From assembly GCA_963850535.1 (NCBI GenBank), contig CAWKMC010000006.1:1-64000 (forward strand): a stretch of DNA of 64,000 bases, read 5' to 3'. This document shows positions 27,010 to 36,236 of the stretch, piece after piece (position 1 is the stretch's first letter; each line of letters begins with the position of its first letter). The position numbers were made by a program, and so were the translations under genes. Source of the DNA: JAMXLO01 sp963850535. Its GTDB lineage: Bacteria > Pseudomonadota > Alphaproteobacteria > Acetobacterales > Acetobacteraceae. Below the pieces are notes generated by a model, which was not told the origin of the DNA, did not search any database, and saw only the letters and a list, made by a program, of their open reading frames with translations.

Positions 27010-29305
27010 TCGCCGCACTCCTGATGGCTTGCCAGATGCGTTCGGATGTCGCCGGCATGTCGATATGCGTCACGCCAAGAGGCGCCAGTGCATCAAGCAC
27101 CGCGGCGATGATCGCCTGCGGCGATGCCATGGCGCCCGCTTGACCGGAACCCTTCACGCCAAGCGGATTGGCGTTCGTCGGCACGCCCGACAGCGTGACA
27201 TGAAAGTCCGGCAGGTCCTCGGCACGCGGTAGCGCATAGTCCATGAACGACCCGCTAAGCATCTGACCCGAGCCGGCGTCGTAGACCGTGTGTTCAAGCA
27301 TTGCCTGGCCGATACCCTGCGCCACGCCGCCGTGCACCTGCCCGATCGTCAGCATCGGATTGATCAATGTGCCGAAGTCGTCGACTGCGGTGTAGCGTTC
27401 CAGGGTCAGCGCGCCGGTTTCCGGATCGATCTCCACCTCGGCGATGTGGCAGCCGTTCGGAAATGTGATCAGGTCCAGCGGGTTCCAGACGTAGGTATCC
27501 AACCCGGTCGTCATGCCCTCGGGCAAGTTTGCGGGATCGCACGCAGCACGCGCAAGCGCCAGCAGACCGATGCCGCGATCCGCTTCGCCCCGCACGCTGA
27601 ACCGACCGTCGGCGAACACCACCTGCTGCACTGATGCCTGCAGCAAACGCGCGGCAATGGCGCGCCCCTTTGCCAGCATCGCGTCCACCGCCTTGCAAAG
27701 TGCCGCGCCGCCCATATGCATCGAGCGCGCGCCACCATGGCCGTTGCCAGCTCGCACCTTCGCCGTGTCCGCCTGCACGTAGCGGAATGCCTCGATTGGC
27801 AGGTCGAGCAGATCGGCGGCGATCTGCGCATAGGCCGTCTCATGGCCCATGCCGTTGGACTGCGTGCCCACCAACAGCGAGACAGCGCCGTCATCCTCGA
27901 AGCGCAGTTCCGCGCCCTCGTTCGGGGCACCGCGCGCCGTTTCCATGAAGCAGGTTACGCCAATGCCGCGTAGCCTTCCCTTTCGCTGCGACAGCGCTTT
28001 GCGCGTCGGAAAGCCTGCACGGTCCGCAGCGACGATGGCATCATCCAGGTTGTCGGCAAACCGGCCGCAATCGATAATGGTGCCCAAAGCTTTGCGATAC
28101 GGGAATTCGCGCACCAGATTGCGCCGACGCAGCTCAATCGCATCGAAGCCGCATTGCCGCGCCGCGGCATCGATCAGCCGCTCGATCATGTAGTTGACTT
28201 CGGGCTTGCCCGCGCCGCGATAGGCATCAATGGGCACGGTGTTGGTGAACACACCCTGCACGTCCATAAAGATCGCCGGAATGACGTAGCCGCTGCCCAT
28301 CGCGTTTGCCGGCGCGTTGGTCGAACTGCCCGGGCCACCTGAAGAGAGATACGCACCGAGGTTCGCCACCGTCGCGACATCCAAGGCGAGGAAGCGCCCT
28401 TCCGCATCCAGCGCCAGCTGCGCGCGCGTGACATTGTCGCGCCCTTGAGCGGTAGTGACAAAGTCCTCCGTCCGCTCGCTCATCCACTTCACCGGACGAC
28501 CTAACGCGCGCGCCGCCCATAGCAGCATCAGCCACTCGGGGTACAGCGCGTTCTTCACACCGAAGCCCCCGCCGACGTCGGGACAGGCGACGTGCATCTT
28601 CTCGGCGGGAACGCGAAACACGCTGGCGGCAAGCTGCGATTGCAGCGCGTGCACGCCGGCCCCGGAGAACAGCAGGTGGAACCCATCGGCATCGTGGTGT
28701 GCAATCGCGCCGCGTGCTTCCAGCGCTGAGATCACGATGCGGTTGTTCACCAGCTCGAGTTCGACCACGTGTGCCGCGCCGGCGATTGCCGCCTGTACTG
28801 CGCCCTGGTCGCCCTTCTGGAAGCGATATGAGAGATTGTTCGGCGCCGCCTCCCAGATCTGTTGCGCGCCGGGCAGCAGCGCCGCGGGTCCGTCAACCAC
28901 CGAAGGCAGCGGCTGATACTGAACCAACACGCCCTCCGCGGCATCGCGTGCGGCGGCCCGCGTTTCTGCCACCACGAACGCCACTGGATCCCCAACATGG
29001 CGCACGCGTTCATCGGCAAGCGCAAAGCGCGGCGGAACAACCATTGGCGCCAGGCTAGCGACCGGCACTGTGCACGGCAGCGCTCCTAGCCCCGCAAGAT
29101 CCGCCGCGGTGTAAACCCCAAGCACGCCGGATACCTCGCGTGCCGCCGTGGCATCGATCTTCTCGATACCGGCGTGCGCGTGTGGCGAGCGCACAACCTG
29201 CATCCAGGCGAGATTTGACAGGTCGATGTCGTCGACATACTGCCCGCGCCCACTGAGAAAGCGCGCGTCTTCAAGGCGAGGCAGTGACAGGCCGCGAAAG
29301 GACAT
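27002..29305 (-). CDS. molybdopterin-binding large subunit of xanthine dehydrogenase/aldehyde oxidase family
   Basis: 767-residue CoxL/XdhB-type molybdenum-binding subunit. RFLSGRGQYVDDI opens the N-terminal hammerhead domain, DVGGGFGVKNALYPE and DAYRGAGKPE are molybdopterin-contact loops, and GTQSNGMGHETAYAQ the Q-loop. The C-terminal motif is GVKGSGQAGA, where the active-site Glu of related enzymes (G-x-G-E-A/S/P) would be; Gln sits in that place. No iron-sulfur or FAD subunit gene lies nearby, so it would need partners encoded elsewhere. It is translationally coupled to the ThDP enzyme downstream. AGGA precedes the start. Confidence 0.85.
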   Translation of the reverse strand: MSFRGLSLPRLEDARFLSGRGQYVDDIDLSNLAWMQVVRSPHAHAGIEKIDATAAREVSGVLGVYTAADLAGLGALPCTVPVASLAPMVVPPRFALADERVRHVGDPVAFVVAETRAAARDAAEGVLVQYQPLPSVVDGPAALLPGAQQIWEAAPNNLSYRFQKGDQGAVQAAIAGAAHVVELELVNNRIVISALEARGAIAHHDADGFHLLFSGAGVHALQSQLAASVFRVPAEKMHVACPDVGGGFGVKNALYPEWLMLLWAARALGRPVKWMSERTEDFVTTAQGRDNVTRAQLALDAEGRFLALDVATVANLGAYLSSGGPGSSTNAPANAMGSGYVIPAIFMDVQGVFTNTVPIDAYRGAGKPEVNYMIERLIDAAARQCGFDAIELRRRNLVREFPYRKALGTIIDCGRFADNLDDAIVAADRAGFPTRKALSQRKGRLRGIGVTCFMETARGAPNEGAELRFEDDGAVSLLVGTQSNGMGHETAYAQIAADLLDLPIEAFRYVQADTAKVRAGNGHGGARSMHMGGAALCKAVDAMLAKGRAIAARLLQASVQQVVFADGRFSVRGEADRGIGLLALARAACDPANLPEGMTTGLDTYVWNPLDLITFPNGCHIAEVEIDPETGALTLERYTAVDDFGTLINPMLTIGQVHGGVAQGIGQAMLEHTVYDAGSGQMLSGSFMDYALPRAEDLPDFHVTLSGVPTNANPLGVKGSGQAGAMASPQAIIAAVLDALAPLGVTHIDMPATSERIWQAIRSAANG

Positions 29306-29424
29306 AGGCTATCCTGTAAGCCCCCCGTTTGTGTTGCAACAGGCAGACCGGCTCATGCGCGCGGTTGTGGAATAAATCGACGGAAACGGCCAGTATGACG
29401 GCGGCCGGCCCAAAGGAGCCCTCC

Positions 29425-30252
29425 ATGCTGATCTGCCAGCTCACCGACCTGCACGTACGGCCGGTGGGGAAGCCTGCGAACCGCGTCTCAGAGACCAATG
29501 TCTTCACCGAGCGGGCATTTCGCGCGGTGGCGCGGCTTACCCCCCGTCCAGATGTGGTGGTGATCACCGGCGATCTGACCGAGTGCGGCCTCGACGCTGA
29601 ATACGCCAATCTCAATCAGCTGCTGCGCAAGTTCCTGCCGATGCCGGTGTTCGTCATCCCCGGCAACCACGATCGACGCGGCTGTCTGCGCGAGGCGTTG
29701 AAGCACTTGCCGGGCGTCACCGCGGATGCGCGCTATGTGCAGTACACGGTTGATGACTATCCGGTGCGGCTGATCATGCTGGACACGCTCGTACCAGCCG
29801 CCGGCCACGGCGAACTCCGTCCCGAACAGCTGGAATTCCTGGACCGCAGCCTCACGGCCGCGCCGGACAAGCCAACCATCGTCGCCATGCACCACCCGCC
29901 ATTTGCGTGCGGCATCGCTCACATGGACCGCATCAATCTGCGCAATGCAGCAGCATTCGCCGCGATCATCGCGCGGCATCGACAGGTGGAGCGCATCATC
30001 TGTGGGCACCATCACCGGCCGATCGTGGCGCGCGTTGGGTTCACAGTCGCGTCGATCTGTCCATCGGTGGCGCACCAGGTAGAGATGACGCTGAACCCGA
30101 ATGATCGCGGAGCCTTCATCTTCGAGCCTCCAGCCTTTCAGCTGCACCGATGGACCGAAGCCGACGGTGTTGTCTCCCACACTGTGTATGTGGATGACTT
30201 TCCGGGCCCGTATCCCTTCGTCAACGATCCAGACTATCCCGGCAAGGCCTGA
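29425..30252 (+). CDS. calcineurin-like phosphodiesterase (CpdA/GpdQ type)
   Basis: 275-residue binuclear metallophosphoesterase. Metal ligands are visible in order: QLTDLHVRP (Asp, His), ITGDLTE (Asp), PGNHDRR (Asn, His), AMHHPPF (His) and CGHHHRPI (His-x-His). Such proteins hydrolyse cyclic nucleotides or glycerophosphodiesters in the cytoplasm. The start at 29425 has AGGAG 8 bases upstream; the longer frame upstream is not protein-like. It diverges from the molybdenum-hydroxylase gene. Confidence 0.87.
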   Translation: MLICQLTDLHVRPVGKPANRVSETNVFTERAFRAVARLTPRPDVVVITGDLTECGLDAEYANLNQLLRKFLPMPVFVIPGNHDRRGCLREALKHLPGVTADARYVQYTVDDYPVRLIMLDTLVPAAGHGELRPEQLEFLDRSLTAAPDKPTIVAMHHPPFACGIAHMDRINLRNAAAFAAIIARHRQVERIICGHHHRPIVARVGFTVASICPSVAHQVEMTLNPNDRGAFIFEPPAFQLHRWTEADGVVSHTVYVDDFPGPYPFVNDPDYPGKA

Positions 30253-30309
30253 CGTCCAGGTTGCCGCCTGCGATCAGCGAACTATCCTGCGGCGGACGAG
30301 GAGGCGAAG

Positions 30310-31629
30310 ATGCCAAGCCGCCGCAAGATGCATTTTGTCGCCTTCCTGCTGGCGGGGCCCACCGCGCACCATCATGGCGCCTGGCGTCATCCGGAAGCAG
30401 ATCTCGGCTTCTTCACGCCTGAATGGCACGAGCACATCGCCCGCGTGCTGGAAGCGGGCAAGTTCGACAGTCTGTTCTTTGCCGATATCCTCGGCCTCTA
30501 CGATCTTTATGGCGGCAGCTTCGCCAGCATTCTGCGTTGCGGCGGACAGATGGGCCTGCTCGACCCCATCCCGCTGCTGTCCATCATGTCACGCGCGACA
30601 AGCCGCATCGGTCTGGGAGCGACACTCTCCTCCACCTTTTACCCGCCGTATTATCTGGCCCGTTCACTCGGCACGCTTGATCTGTTGAGCGGCGGCCGCG
30701 TTGCCTGGAACGTCGTCGCCTCGCACGGCCACCTTGAGGCGCAGAACTTCGGGCTGCACGAGCTGCCTGCCCGTGATGCGCGTTACGATTACGCAGACGA
30801 AGTGGTGGAGGCCGTCTGCAAGCTGTGGGACAGCTGGGATGCCGATGCACTGGTCCTCGACAAGCAGCGCGGTGTCTTCGCCGATCCGGACAAGGTGCAC
30901 TATGTCAATTACCATGGCCGCTGGATCAGCACGCGCGGTCCGCTGACCGTGCCGCGATCACCGCAGGGTCGGCCGGTGATCATGCAGGCCGGCTCTTCGC
31001 CGCGCGGCCGCGATTTCGCCGCACGCTGGGGCGAGCTGGTGTTCACCCTGCAGCACAGCAAATCCGATATGCAGGCTTTCTATCAGGACCTGAAGTCGCG
31101 TGCCGTCGCGCAGGGGCGTGCACCGGAGCAATGCCTGGTCCTGCCTTCGATCGACGTCATCCTTGGCGAAACCGATGCGATCGCGCGCGAACGGCAGGAA
31201 TATGTCAACGACCTGGTGCAGACCGAGGCCGGCATGGCGCAGATGTCCGGACACATCGGCATGGATTTGTCGCGCCTGCCACCGGACCTGCCGCTGTCGG
31301 ATATGGATATCGAGGCCGGATCCCGCGGCTCGCTCGACGTCATCCTGCAGGGCACCCAGGCGCAGGGTTTGACGTTGGGCGAGGCAGCACGTCGTTTTGC
31401 CACCAGTGAGTTATGCCCGCAGATCGTCGGCTCCCCGGCGACCGTGGCCGATCAGTTGCAGGACCTGTTCGAATCGCATGCGTGCGACGGTTTCATTCTG
31501 ACGCCGACCTTGATGCCCGGTATGTTTGAACAGTTCACGCGGGCCGTCGTGCCGCTGTTGCAGGCGCGCAATCTGTTCCGCCGCGACTACGCCGGCAGGA
31601 CACTGCGCGAACACTTGCAGGAGACCTGA
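30310..31629 (+). CDS. LLM-class flavin-dependent monooxygenase (NtaA/DszA type)
   Basis: 439-residue FMNH2-dependent monooxygenase resembling nitrilotriacetate/DszA/SnaA enzymes. The early HHHGAWRHPEAD, WHEHIARVLEAGKFDSLFFAD, and SGGRVAWNVVAS segments are diagnostic, and GRPVIMQAGSSPRG is the FMN-phosphate loop. Length fits the subfamily. First gene of a tight five-gene run (stop/start TGATG with the next gene). It needs a flavin reductase, not found here. Substrate unknown, probably a xenobiotic-like or chelator-like compound. Confidence 0.87.
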   Translation: MPSRRKMHFVAFLLAGPTAHHHGAWRHPEADLGFFTPEWHEHIARVLEAGKFDSLFFADILGLYDLYGGSFASILRCGGQMGLLDPIPLLSIMSRATSRIGLGATLSSTFYPPYYLARSLGTLDLLSGGRVAWNVVASHGHLEAQNFGLHELPARDARYDYADEVVEAVCKLWDSWDADALVLDKQRGVFADPDKVHYVNYHGRWISTRGPLTVPRSPQGRPVIMQAGSSPRGRDFAARWGELVFTLQHSKSDMQAFYQDLKSRAVAQGRAPEQCLVLPSIDVILGETDAIARERQEYVNDLVQTEAGMAQMSGHIGMDLSRLPPDLPLSDMDIEAGSRGSLDVILQGTQAQGLTLGEAARRFATSELCPQIVGSPATVADQLQDLFESHACDGFILTPTLMPGMFEQFTRAVVPLLQARNLFRRDYAGRTLREHLQET

Positions 31630-32474
31630 TGCAGATTGCCGTGACCGGCGGCCTGGGACGGCTCGGACGCTATGTCGTGCGCGCGCTCTCCTCGCACACT
31701 GTGCGCGTGCTGGATATTGGCGCCGGGAGCGAATGCGTGCAGGCCGATCTTCGCGACCTTGCCGCACTCCGTGCGGCAGTGCGCGGCAGCGAGGTCGTTG
31801 TGCATCTCGGCGGCATCGATCGCTCGGTGGCCACTGACGATGCGGAAACGATGCAGGTCAACGCGATGGGTACGTGGAACCTGTTCGAGGCAAGCCTGCG
31901 CGAAGGCGTTCGCCGCGTCGTCCACTGTTCCAGCAGCTCTGTGCTCGGCTTGGACCAGAGCAATCCGCATCTGCCGCCGCGCTACCTGCCGATTGATGAG
32001 GCGCATGAATTGCGCCCCACCGATGCCTATGGGCTCAGCAAATTCTGCGGCGAGCGGATTGCGGAAGCGTACTCGCGCCGTGGTCTGGAGGTAATCGTCA
32101 TCCGCCCGTGCTTCGTGGCATTCCCCGAGATGGCAGCATTCATGAGCGGCAGGTCGGAGCCGGAAGGGCGCGGTGAGCCGCTGCCTTACCTGCGCACCTA
32201 TGTCAGTCCCGAGGATTGCGCCCGCGGTTTCGCTGCAACTGTGAGCGTCGCGTCTGCCGGTTTCGAGACCTTCTTCCTCGCCGCTGCCGATGCCTTTGCC
32301 GCCGAACCGACCGTCGCGCGACTGGAGACCCTCTACGACATGCGCATTCCGGTGCGCGACCCGGCACACTTCCAGCGCAATGAACGCGCCTCACCGATCA
32401 GTCATGCTGCCGCAACAGCGCGTTTCGGCTGGGGACCGACCACACGCTGGACGCCGGAGGGAATCGTCGCTTGA
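31629..32474 (+). CDS. NAD-dependent epimerase/dehydratase-type oxidoreductase
   Basis: 281-residue extended short-chain dehydrogenase. The Rossmann start is QIAVTGGLGRLGRYVV, the active-site Ser region HCSSSSVLG, and the Tyr-Lys pair YGLSKFCGE. It begins in the TGATG that ends the monooxygenase gene, so it is coupled. Reductase, dehydrogenase or epimerase activity on an intermediate of the surrounding operon is likely; the substrate is not determined. Confidence 0.83.
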   Translation: MQIAVTGGLGRLGRYVVRALSSHTVRVLDIGAGSECVQADLRDLAALRAAVRGSEVVVHLGGIDRSVATDDAETMQVNAMGTWNLFEASLREGVRRVVHCSSSSVLGLDQSNPHLPPRYLPIDEAHELRPTDAYGLSKFCGERIAEAYSRRGLEVIVIRPCFVAFPEMAAFMSGRSEPEGRGEPLPYLRTYVSPEDCARGFAATVSVASAGFETFFLAAADAFAAEPTVARLETLYDMRIPVRDPAHFQRNERASPISHAAATARFGWGPTTRWTPEGIVA

Positions 32475-32504
32475 CTGTCCGGTGATCGGACGGAGGGACG
32501 TTGC

Positions 32505-33284
32505 ATGAACCTGAGCAACCAGGTCGCGCTGGTCACCGGCGCGGCGCAGGGCATCGGCAAGGCCTCGGCGCTTGCCCTGGCTGACGCCGGTGCGCACGTT
32601 GTGGTCGCCGATATCGACCGTCAGGGCGCGGAAGCGACCGCCGAGGCCATCATGTCCACGCAGCGCAAATCGCTGGCAGTGCAGACCGATGTCGGCGATC
32701 TGCAGCAGATCGATCGCATGGTGCGGACAGCGATCGAGCAGTTCGGCCAGATCGACATCCTGCTGAACAACGCCGGCGTGACACGTCGGGCCGATATCAT
32801 GGACATCACCGAGGCCGACTGGGACCGCATCCATCGCGTCAACGCCAAGGGCGTATTCTTCTGCCTGCAACGCGTGGCACAGGAGATGATCACACGGCGC
32901 ACTGGTCGGATCATCAACATCGCCTCCATCGCCGGGAAGGGCTACGAAGGTGCATCGAACGTCGCCTACGCCGCGAGCAAAGGTGCGGTGATCAGCATGA
33001 CCAAGCTCGCGGCGCTGCAACTCGGCAAGCACAACATAAATGTCAACGCGATCTGCCCCGGCGTGACGCGAACTGCGCTGTCGGACGCCAATCTGCGCGT
33101 GCGCGCGCAACAGGAAGGCGTGAGTGTCGAGGAGATGGAGCAGCGCCGCGCTGCGGTCATCCCGCTGAAGCGTGCGAACGATCCCGAGGACATTGCCGCC
33201 ATGGTGGTGTTCCTGGCCTCGGCCGGCGCGCGCAACGTCACCGGCCAGTCATTCAACGTGGATGGTGGGCTGATTCCAGACTGA
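32505..33284 (+). CDS. short-chain dehydrogenase/reductase (SDR)
   Basis: 259-residue classical SDR. Cofactor motif TGAAQGIGKA, NNAG, catalytic Ser in INIASIAGKG and YAASK at the active-site Tyr-Lys. Asp in VVADIDR after strand 2 suggests NAD rather than NADP. The C-terminal GQSFNVDGG is typical. 30 bases separate it from the epimerase-like gene and the next gene begins 16 bases later, so it is within the same operon. Confidence 0.88.
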   Translation: MNLSNQVALVTGAAQGIGKASALALADAGAHVVVADIDRQGAEATAEAIMSTQRKSLAVQTDVGDLQQIDRMVRTAIEQFGQIDILLNNAGVTRRADIMDITEADWDRIHRVNAKGVFFCLQRVAQEMITRRTGRIINIASIAGKGYEGASNVAYAASKGAVISMTKLAALQLGKHNINVNAICPGVTRTALSDANLRVRAQQEGVSVEEMEQRRAAVIPLKRANDPEDIAAMVVFLASAGARNVTGQSFNVDGGLIPD

Positions 33285-33300
33285 ACAGAGGAGACATGCA

Positions 33301-33877
33301 ATGAGTGCTGACCCCAACACAACCGATCCTGACCGGTGAGAACCCGTTCATCCGGCTGAGTGCGACCGACGGCGCGCCCGTCAGTACCAATGCCAGCTTC
33401 TGGCGTATCATCCTTTGCCCGGCAGGCCCGGGGCACGTGCTCTACATCAAGAGCGAACTGACTAGCGACCGCTGGCGAATCTACTCGGACAACATCGCCA
33501 TGGCGCGCTGGCTGCAATCGACCGTGCAGGGCATGTTGAATGAGGAGCTGAAGGATCAGTCGATCCCGGTGATCGAGGCTGAATTCTCCAAGTCCGGCGA
33601 TCCGCGCTACTTCTGGACCGAGCGCGTCAGCTCCTGGGACGAGGAGATCTCCTTGACCTGGCACAATATCGGCGAGCCGCTGTTGATCCACACCCAGCCA
33701 AACGCCGATCCTGCTCGGCCGTACGGCGTGTGCACGCTGCTGATTCCCGCGCTCGGCGCACGGCTTACGGTGAATGGCGCCCAGGCCGTCGGGCAGGCGT
33801 GGCCGCGCGAGCGCGAAGGTCGGCCGTTCAGCACCTGCGCATTGGCGTTTTCCGAAAGCTGGACCGAGGCCCGATAG
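33301..33877 (+). pseudogene. conserved protein of unknown function with likely +1 frameshift after the start
   Basis: About 191 codons of a protein I do not recognise. The well-placed ATG at 33301 (GAGGAG about 8 bases upstream) reads only 12 codons before a stop. The main frame (PILTGENPFIRL...WRIYSDNIAMARWLQ...TLLIPALGARLTVNG) could only use a GTG at 33305 with poor spacing. Removing one C from the CCCC run at 33312-33315 gives MSADPTQPILTGEN, so a single +1 insertion is likely; the length fits this. If the GTG is used instead, the gene is intact. It lies between an SDR and an LLM monooxygenase in one operon. Confidence 0.65.
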
Positions 33878-33899
33878 CACGATCACAGGAGGCAGCGAG

Positions 33900-35018
33900 A
33901 TGGACGTCGGCATTCAGATGATCTTCTCCACCTACGGCTGGCCCGGCATGAGCGACCGCGAGGCCTGGCAGGAGGAGATCCGACTCGCCCGGCTGGCCGA
34001 CGAGTTGGGGTTCGACGTCATCTGGTCGGTGGAGCACCACTTCTCCGACTATTCGTTCTGCCCCGACAACACACAGCTGCTGTCCTATCTGGCACCTCTG
34101 TGCACACACGCTGATCTGGGGACGGCGGCGATCATCCTGCCGTGGCACGATCCGCTTCGCGTGGCAGAGAAAGTCTCGGTGCTCGACCTTCTGAGCAATG
34201 GCCGCGTCCGTCTCGGCCTCGGACGCGGCCTTGCGCGGCGCGAGTTCGCCGCTTTCCGCGGCACCATGGATGAGTTGCGCGAACGCTTCGACGAAGCCGC
34301 CGCGATGATACTTGAAGCATTGCGCACCGGCTTCATCGAGGGCCATGGCAAATTCTATCCCCAGCCTCGCGTCGAGATCCGTCCGCGGCCCGAGCGCAGC
34401 TTCGAGGACCGCACCTATGCCGTGGCCTCCAGCGAAGATTCGATCGAGGCGGCCGCACGGCTGAAGGCGCGCATGCTGATGTTCGCGGATCGGCCGTGGC
34501 CCGCGCGTCTGCCCGGCATCGAGCGCTATCGCACGTTGTACGCACAGTATAATGGTGTTGCCGCGCCGCCGGTGGTCACCGCCGACCAGTGCATCTGCGC
34601 CGCGACGTCGGCCGAAGCCAACGCGCTGGCGGAGCGCCACATGGCGTGTTTCGTGGACAGCAATCTCGAGCACTACGAGCTGATGAGCACCCACTTCACC
34701 ACCGCGACGGGCTACGATGCCTACGCCAAGAAGTCCGAGATCGCACGCACAACCGGGCGCGATGGCCTGGTTAACGCGCTGCTGCAGGTCGCGGTACGCG
34801 GCACACCTCATGAGGTGCTGCGCGCCTATGAGGCACGACGGGATCTGCTGGGCGATTACGAGTTGAACAGTGCGTTCCGCTTCGGTGGCATACCCTTTGC
34901 CAAGGCCGAGGCTTCGATGCGGCTGTTCGCAAAGGAGGTGATGCCGGTGCTGAAAGGATGGAGAACGGAAGCAGTGGAACTTCCGTCGCGAGAAACCGCG
35001 CGAACGCATGCTGATTGA
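33900..35018 (+). CDS. LLM-class flavin-dependent oxidoreductase (bacterial luciferase-like)
   Basis: 372-residue luciferase-family protein. DVIWSVEHHFSDYSFCPDN, TAAIILPWHDPLRVAE and NGRVRLGLGRGLARREF are the FMN-site blocks. AGGAGG lies about 8 bases before the ATG at 33900. Last gene of the five-gene operon, so the operon carries two different flavin monooxygenases (this one and the DszA-type at 30310). They may attack related substrates or successive intermediates, which is inference. Confidence 0.87.
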   Translation: MDVGIQMIFSTYGWPGMSDREAWQEEIRLARLADELGFDVIWSVEHHFSDYSFCPDNTQLLSYLAPLCTHADLGTAAIILPWHDPLRVAEKVSVLDLLSNGRVRLGLGRGLARREFAAFRGTMDELRERFDEAAAMILEALRTGFIEGHGKFYPQPRVEIRPRPERSFEDRTYAVASSEDSIEAAARLKARMLMFADRPWPARLPGIERYRTLYAQYNGVAAPPVVTADQCICAATSAEANALAERHMACFVDSNLEHYELMSTHFTTATGYDAYAKKSEIARTTGRDGLVNALLQVAVRGTPHEVLRAYEARRDLLGDYELNSAFRFGGIPFAKAEASMRLFAKEVMPVLKGWRTEAVELPSRETARTHAD

Positions 35019-35198
35019 CAGTTACCGACGGATGCCGCCGGCCGGAACCTGACCGGCAGTTAAACCGTAGCACAAGAGTAGCTGCGGAATCGGCATCATT
35101 GCGCATTCACCGGCGTCCTGAGTAGCTCCACTTGGCTTTGCGCGTATGGTAGGCTAGCAGGCTCGACCGTACGGGCGCCCTTCCGCTGCGGTAGCAAT

Positions 35199-35756
35199 TC
35201 ACGGAACCAGAACAGGCGTCACGCGCATCTTTTCCGACTCACCGGCGATTACGATGGTCGGTTCCGGCGCTGCACCGCTTTCCATATAAGATCTTATGCC
35301 GCCGCAGAAGTAGGAGTTGCAGACATCCGCGCGCATGGTCCGATCCAGCGTGCAGCCCCTCTTGCCATGGAAAATGCATGAATCACGATAGGCGGTAGTC
35401 GGAACGCGTTGGAGATACAGCTTCAGGATGGCTTCGTCCGACAGCCGAGGGTTCTCGAGCTGGACGCGGACTAGTGCCTGATCATCGATGTATCCGTTAT
35501 CGTCTCCGTGCCTGCAACAGACGCCCTTACAGAGCGCGCAAGCGGCTCGCGCCACGACCCCGGTGAAGCCGACAGGTTCAGGCGCAACGGCGGACGCCGT
35601 TGGCCTCATTGTCCCAGCCTTCCTAAGGTCTAAAATGACATCAATGAGGTGCTGCCTTAGCCGCCGAATGCGGTCAGGCGACACGGGAGCCAGCCGCTTG
35701 TCACTCCGCGGTACCATGACTGGTAGGCCGTCGTGCTCCGGTTTTCTTCGAATCAT
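35199..35756 (-). CDS. Cys-rich YkgJ-like protein
   Basis: 185-residue soluble protein with a cysteine pattern like the YkgJ/UPF0153 putative metal or iron-sulfur-binding family: CALCKGVCC near the middle, then CIFHGKRGC, and later VCNSYFC. The start is taken at ATG 35756 because it overlaps the stop of a small upstream frame as ATGA; an in-frame ATG further upstream is possible. Neighbouring DNA on both sides is sparse in genes and somewhat less GC-biased, so this two-gene unit could be a later arrival. Biochemical role unknown. Confidence 0.6.
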   Translation of the reverse strand: MIRRKPEHDGLPVMVPRSDKRLAPVSPDRIRRLRQHLIDVILDLRKAGTMRPTASAVAPEPVGFTGVVARAACALCKGVCCRHGDDNGYIDDQALVRVQLENPRLSDEAILKLYLQRVPTTAYRDSCIFHGKRGCTLDRTMRADVCNSYFCGGIRSYMESGAAPEPTIVIAGESEKMRVTPVLVP

Positions 35757-35938
35757 GTGCACCAATGGGCCATTGGCGACTGACATATGGCTTGCGGATC
35801 GGTCTTCAATATTTCGTTGCAGGTCTGCATGGCAGCCTCACACTCCGGGTCGCCTCGGTGATGCTCGATGCACCACTTCAACCTCGCAGTGGGCGCATCA
35901 GGAGGACTCCGATACCAGAAAACTCGCGTCACATCCAA
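35753..35938 (-). CDS. small Cys-rich protein coupled to YkgJ-like gene
   Basis: 61-residue candidate (MDVTRVFWYRSPPD...AHWCT) with five Cys, three of them in WCIEHH, DPECEAAMQTCNE. No signal peptide. Its stop overlaps the YkgJ-like start as ATGA, the usual sign of translational coupling, which is the main support for it being real. No family recognised. Could be chance. Confidence 0.35.
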   Translation of the reverse strand: MDVTRVFWYRSPPDAPTARLKWCIEHHRGDPECEAAMQTCNEILKTDPQAICQSPMAHWCT

Positions 35939-36236
35939 AGACCAAGGCTGTGTTCCACGGCCTTCCGAGGCAGAGGGAATTGCAATGATCCATGGCCGGA
36001 GAGCAGCCTATGATTATGAAACCGATCATTGGCCTTCGCGAGTGTGCGTCCATCGCAAGCCAGCTGGGCGATCAGTAGCCTGGATCAGACGCAACTCGTG
36101 CGTGGATCAGTCACCAGAAGGTTGCGACGTTCGCTGCTGCGTGCTTGTTGCACTATCCAGCAGGAGGAACCGCGGCTCTGCATCTAACACCGTCCACCGA
36201 AAGGTACCATAGTTCGGATAACCCCGCACTGAGACG

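Noticed and set aside
35041..35057. Inverted repeat GCCGG/CCGGC after the operon as a terminator
   Set aside because: Only five base pairs and no following T-run; could be chance in GC-rich DNA.
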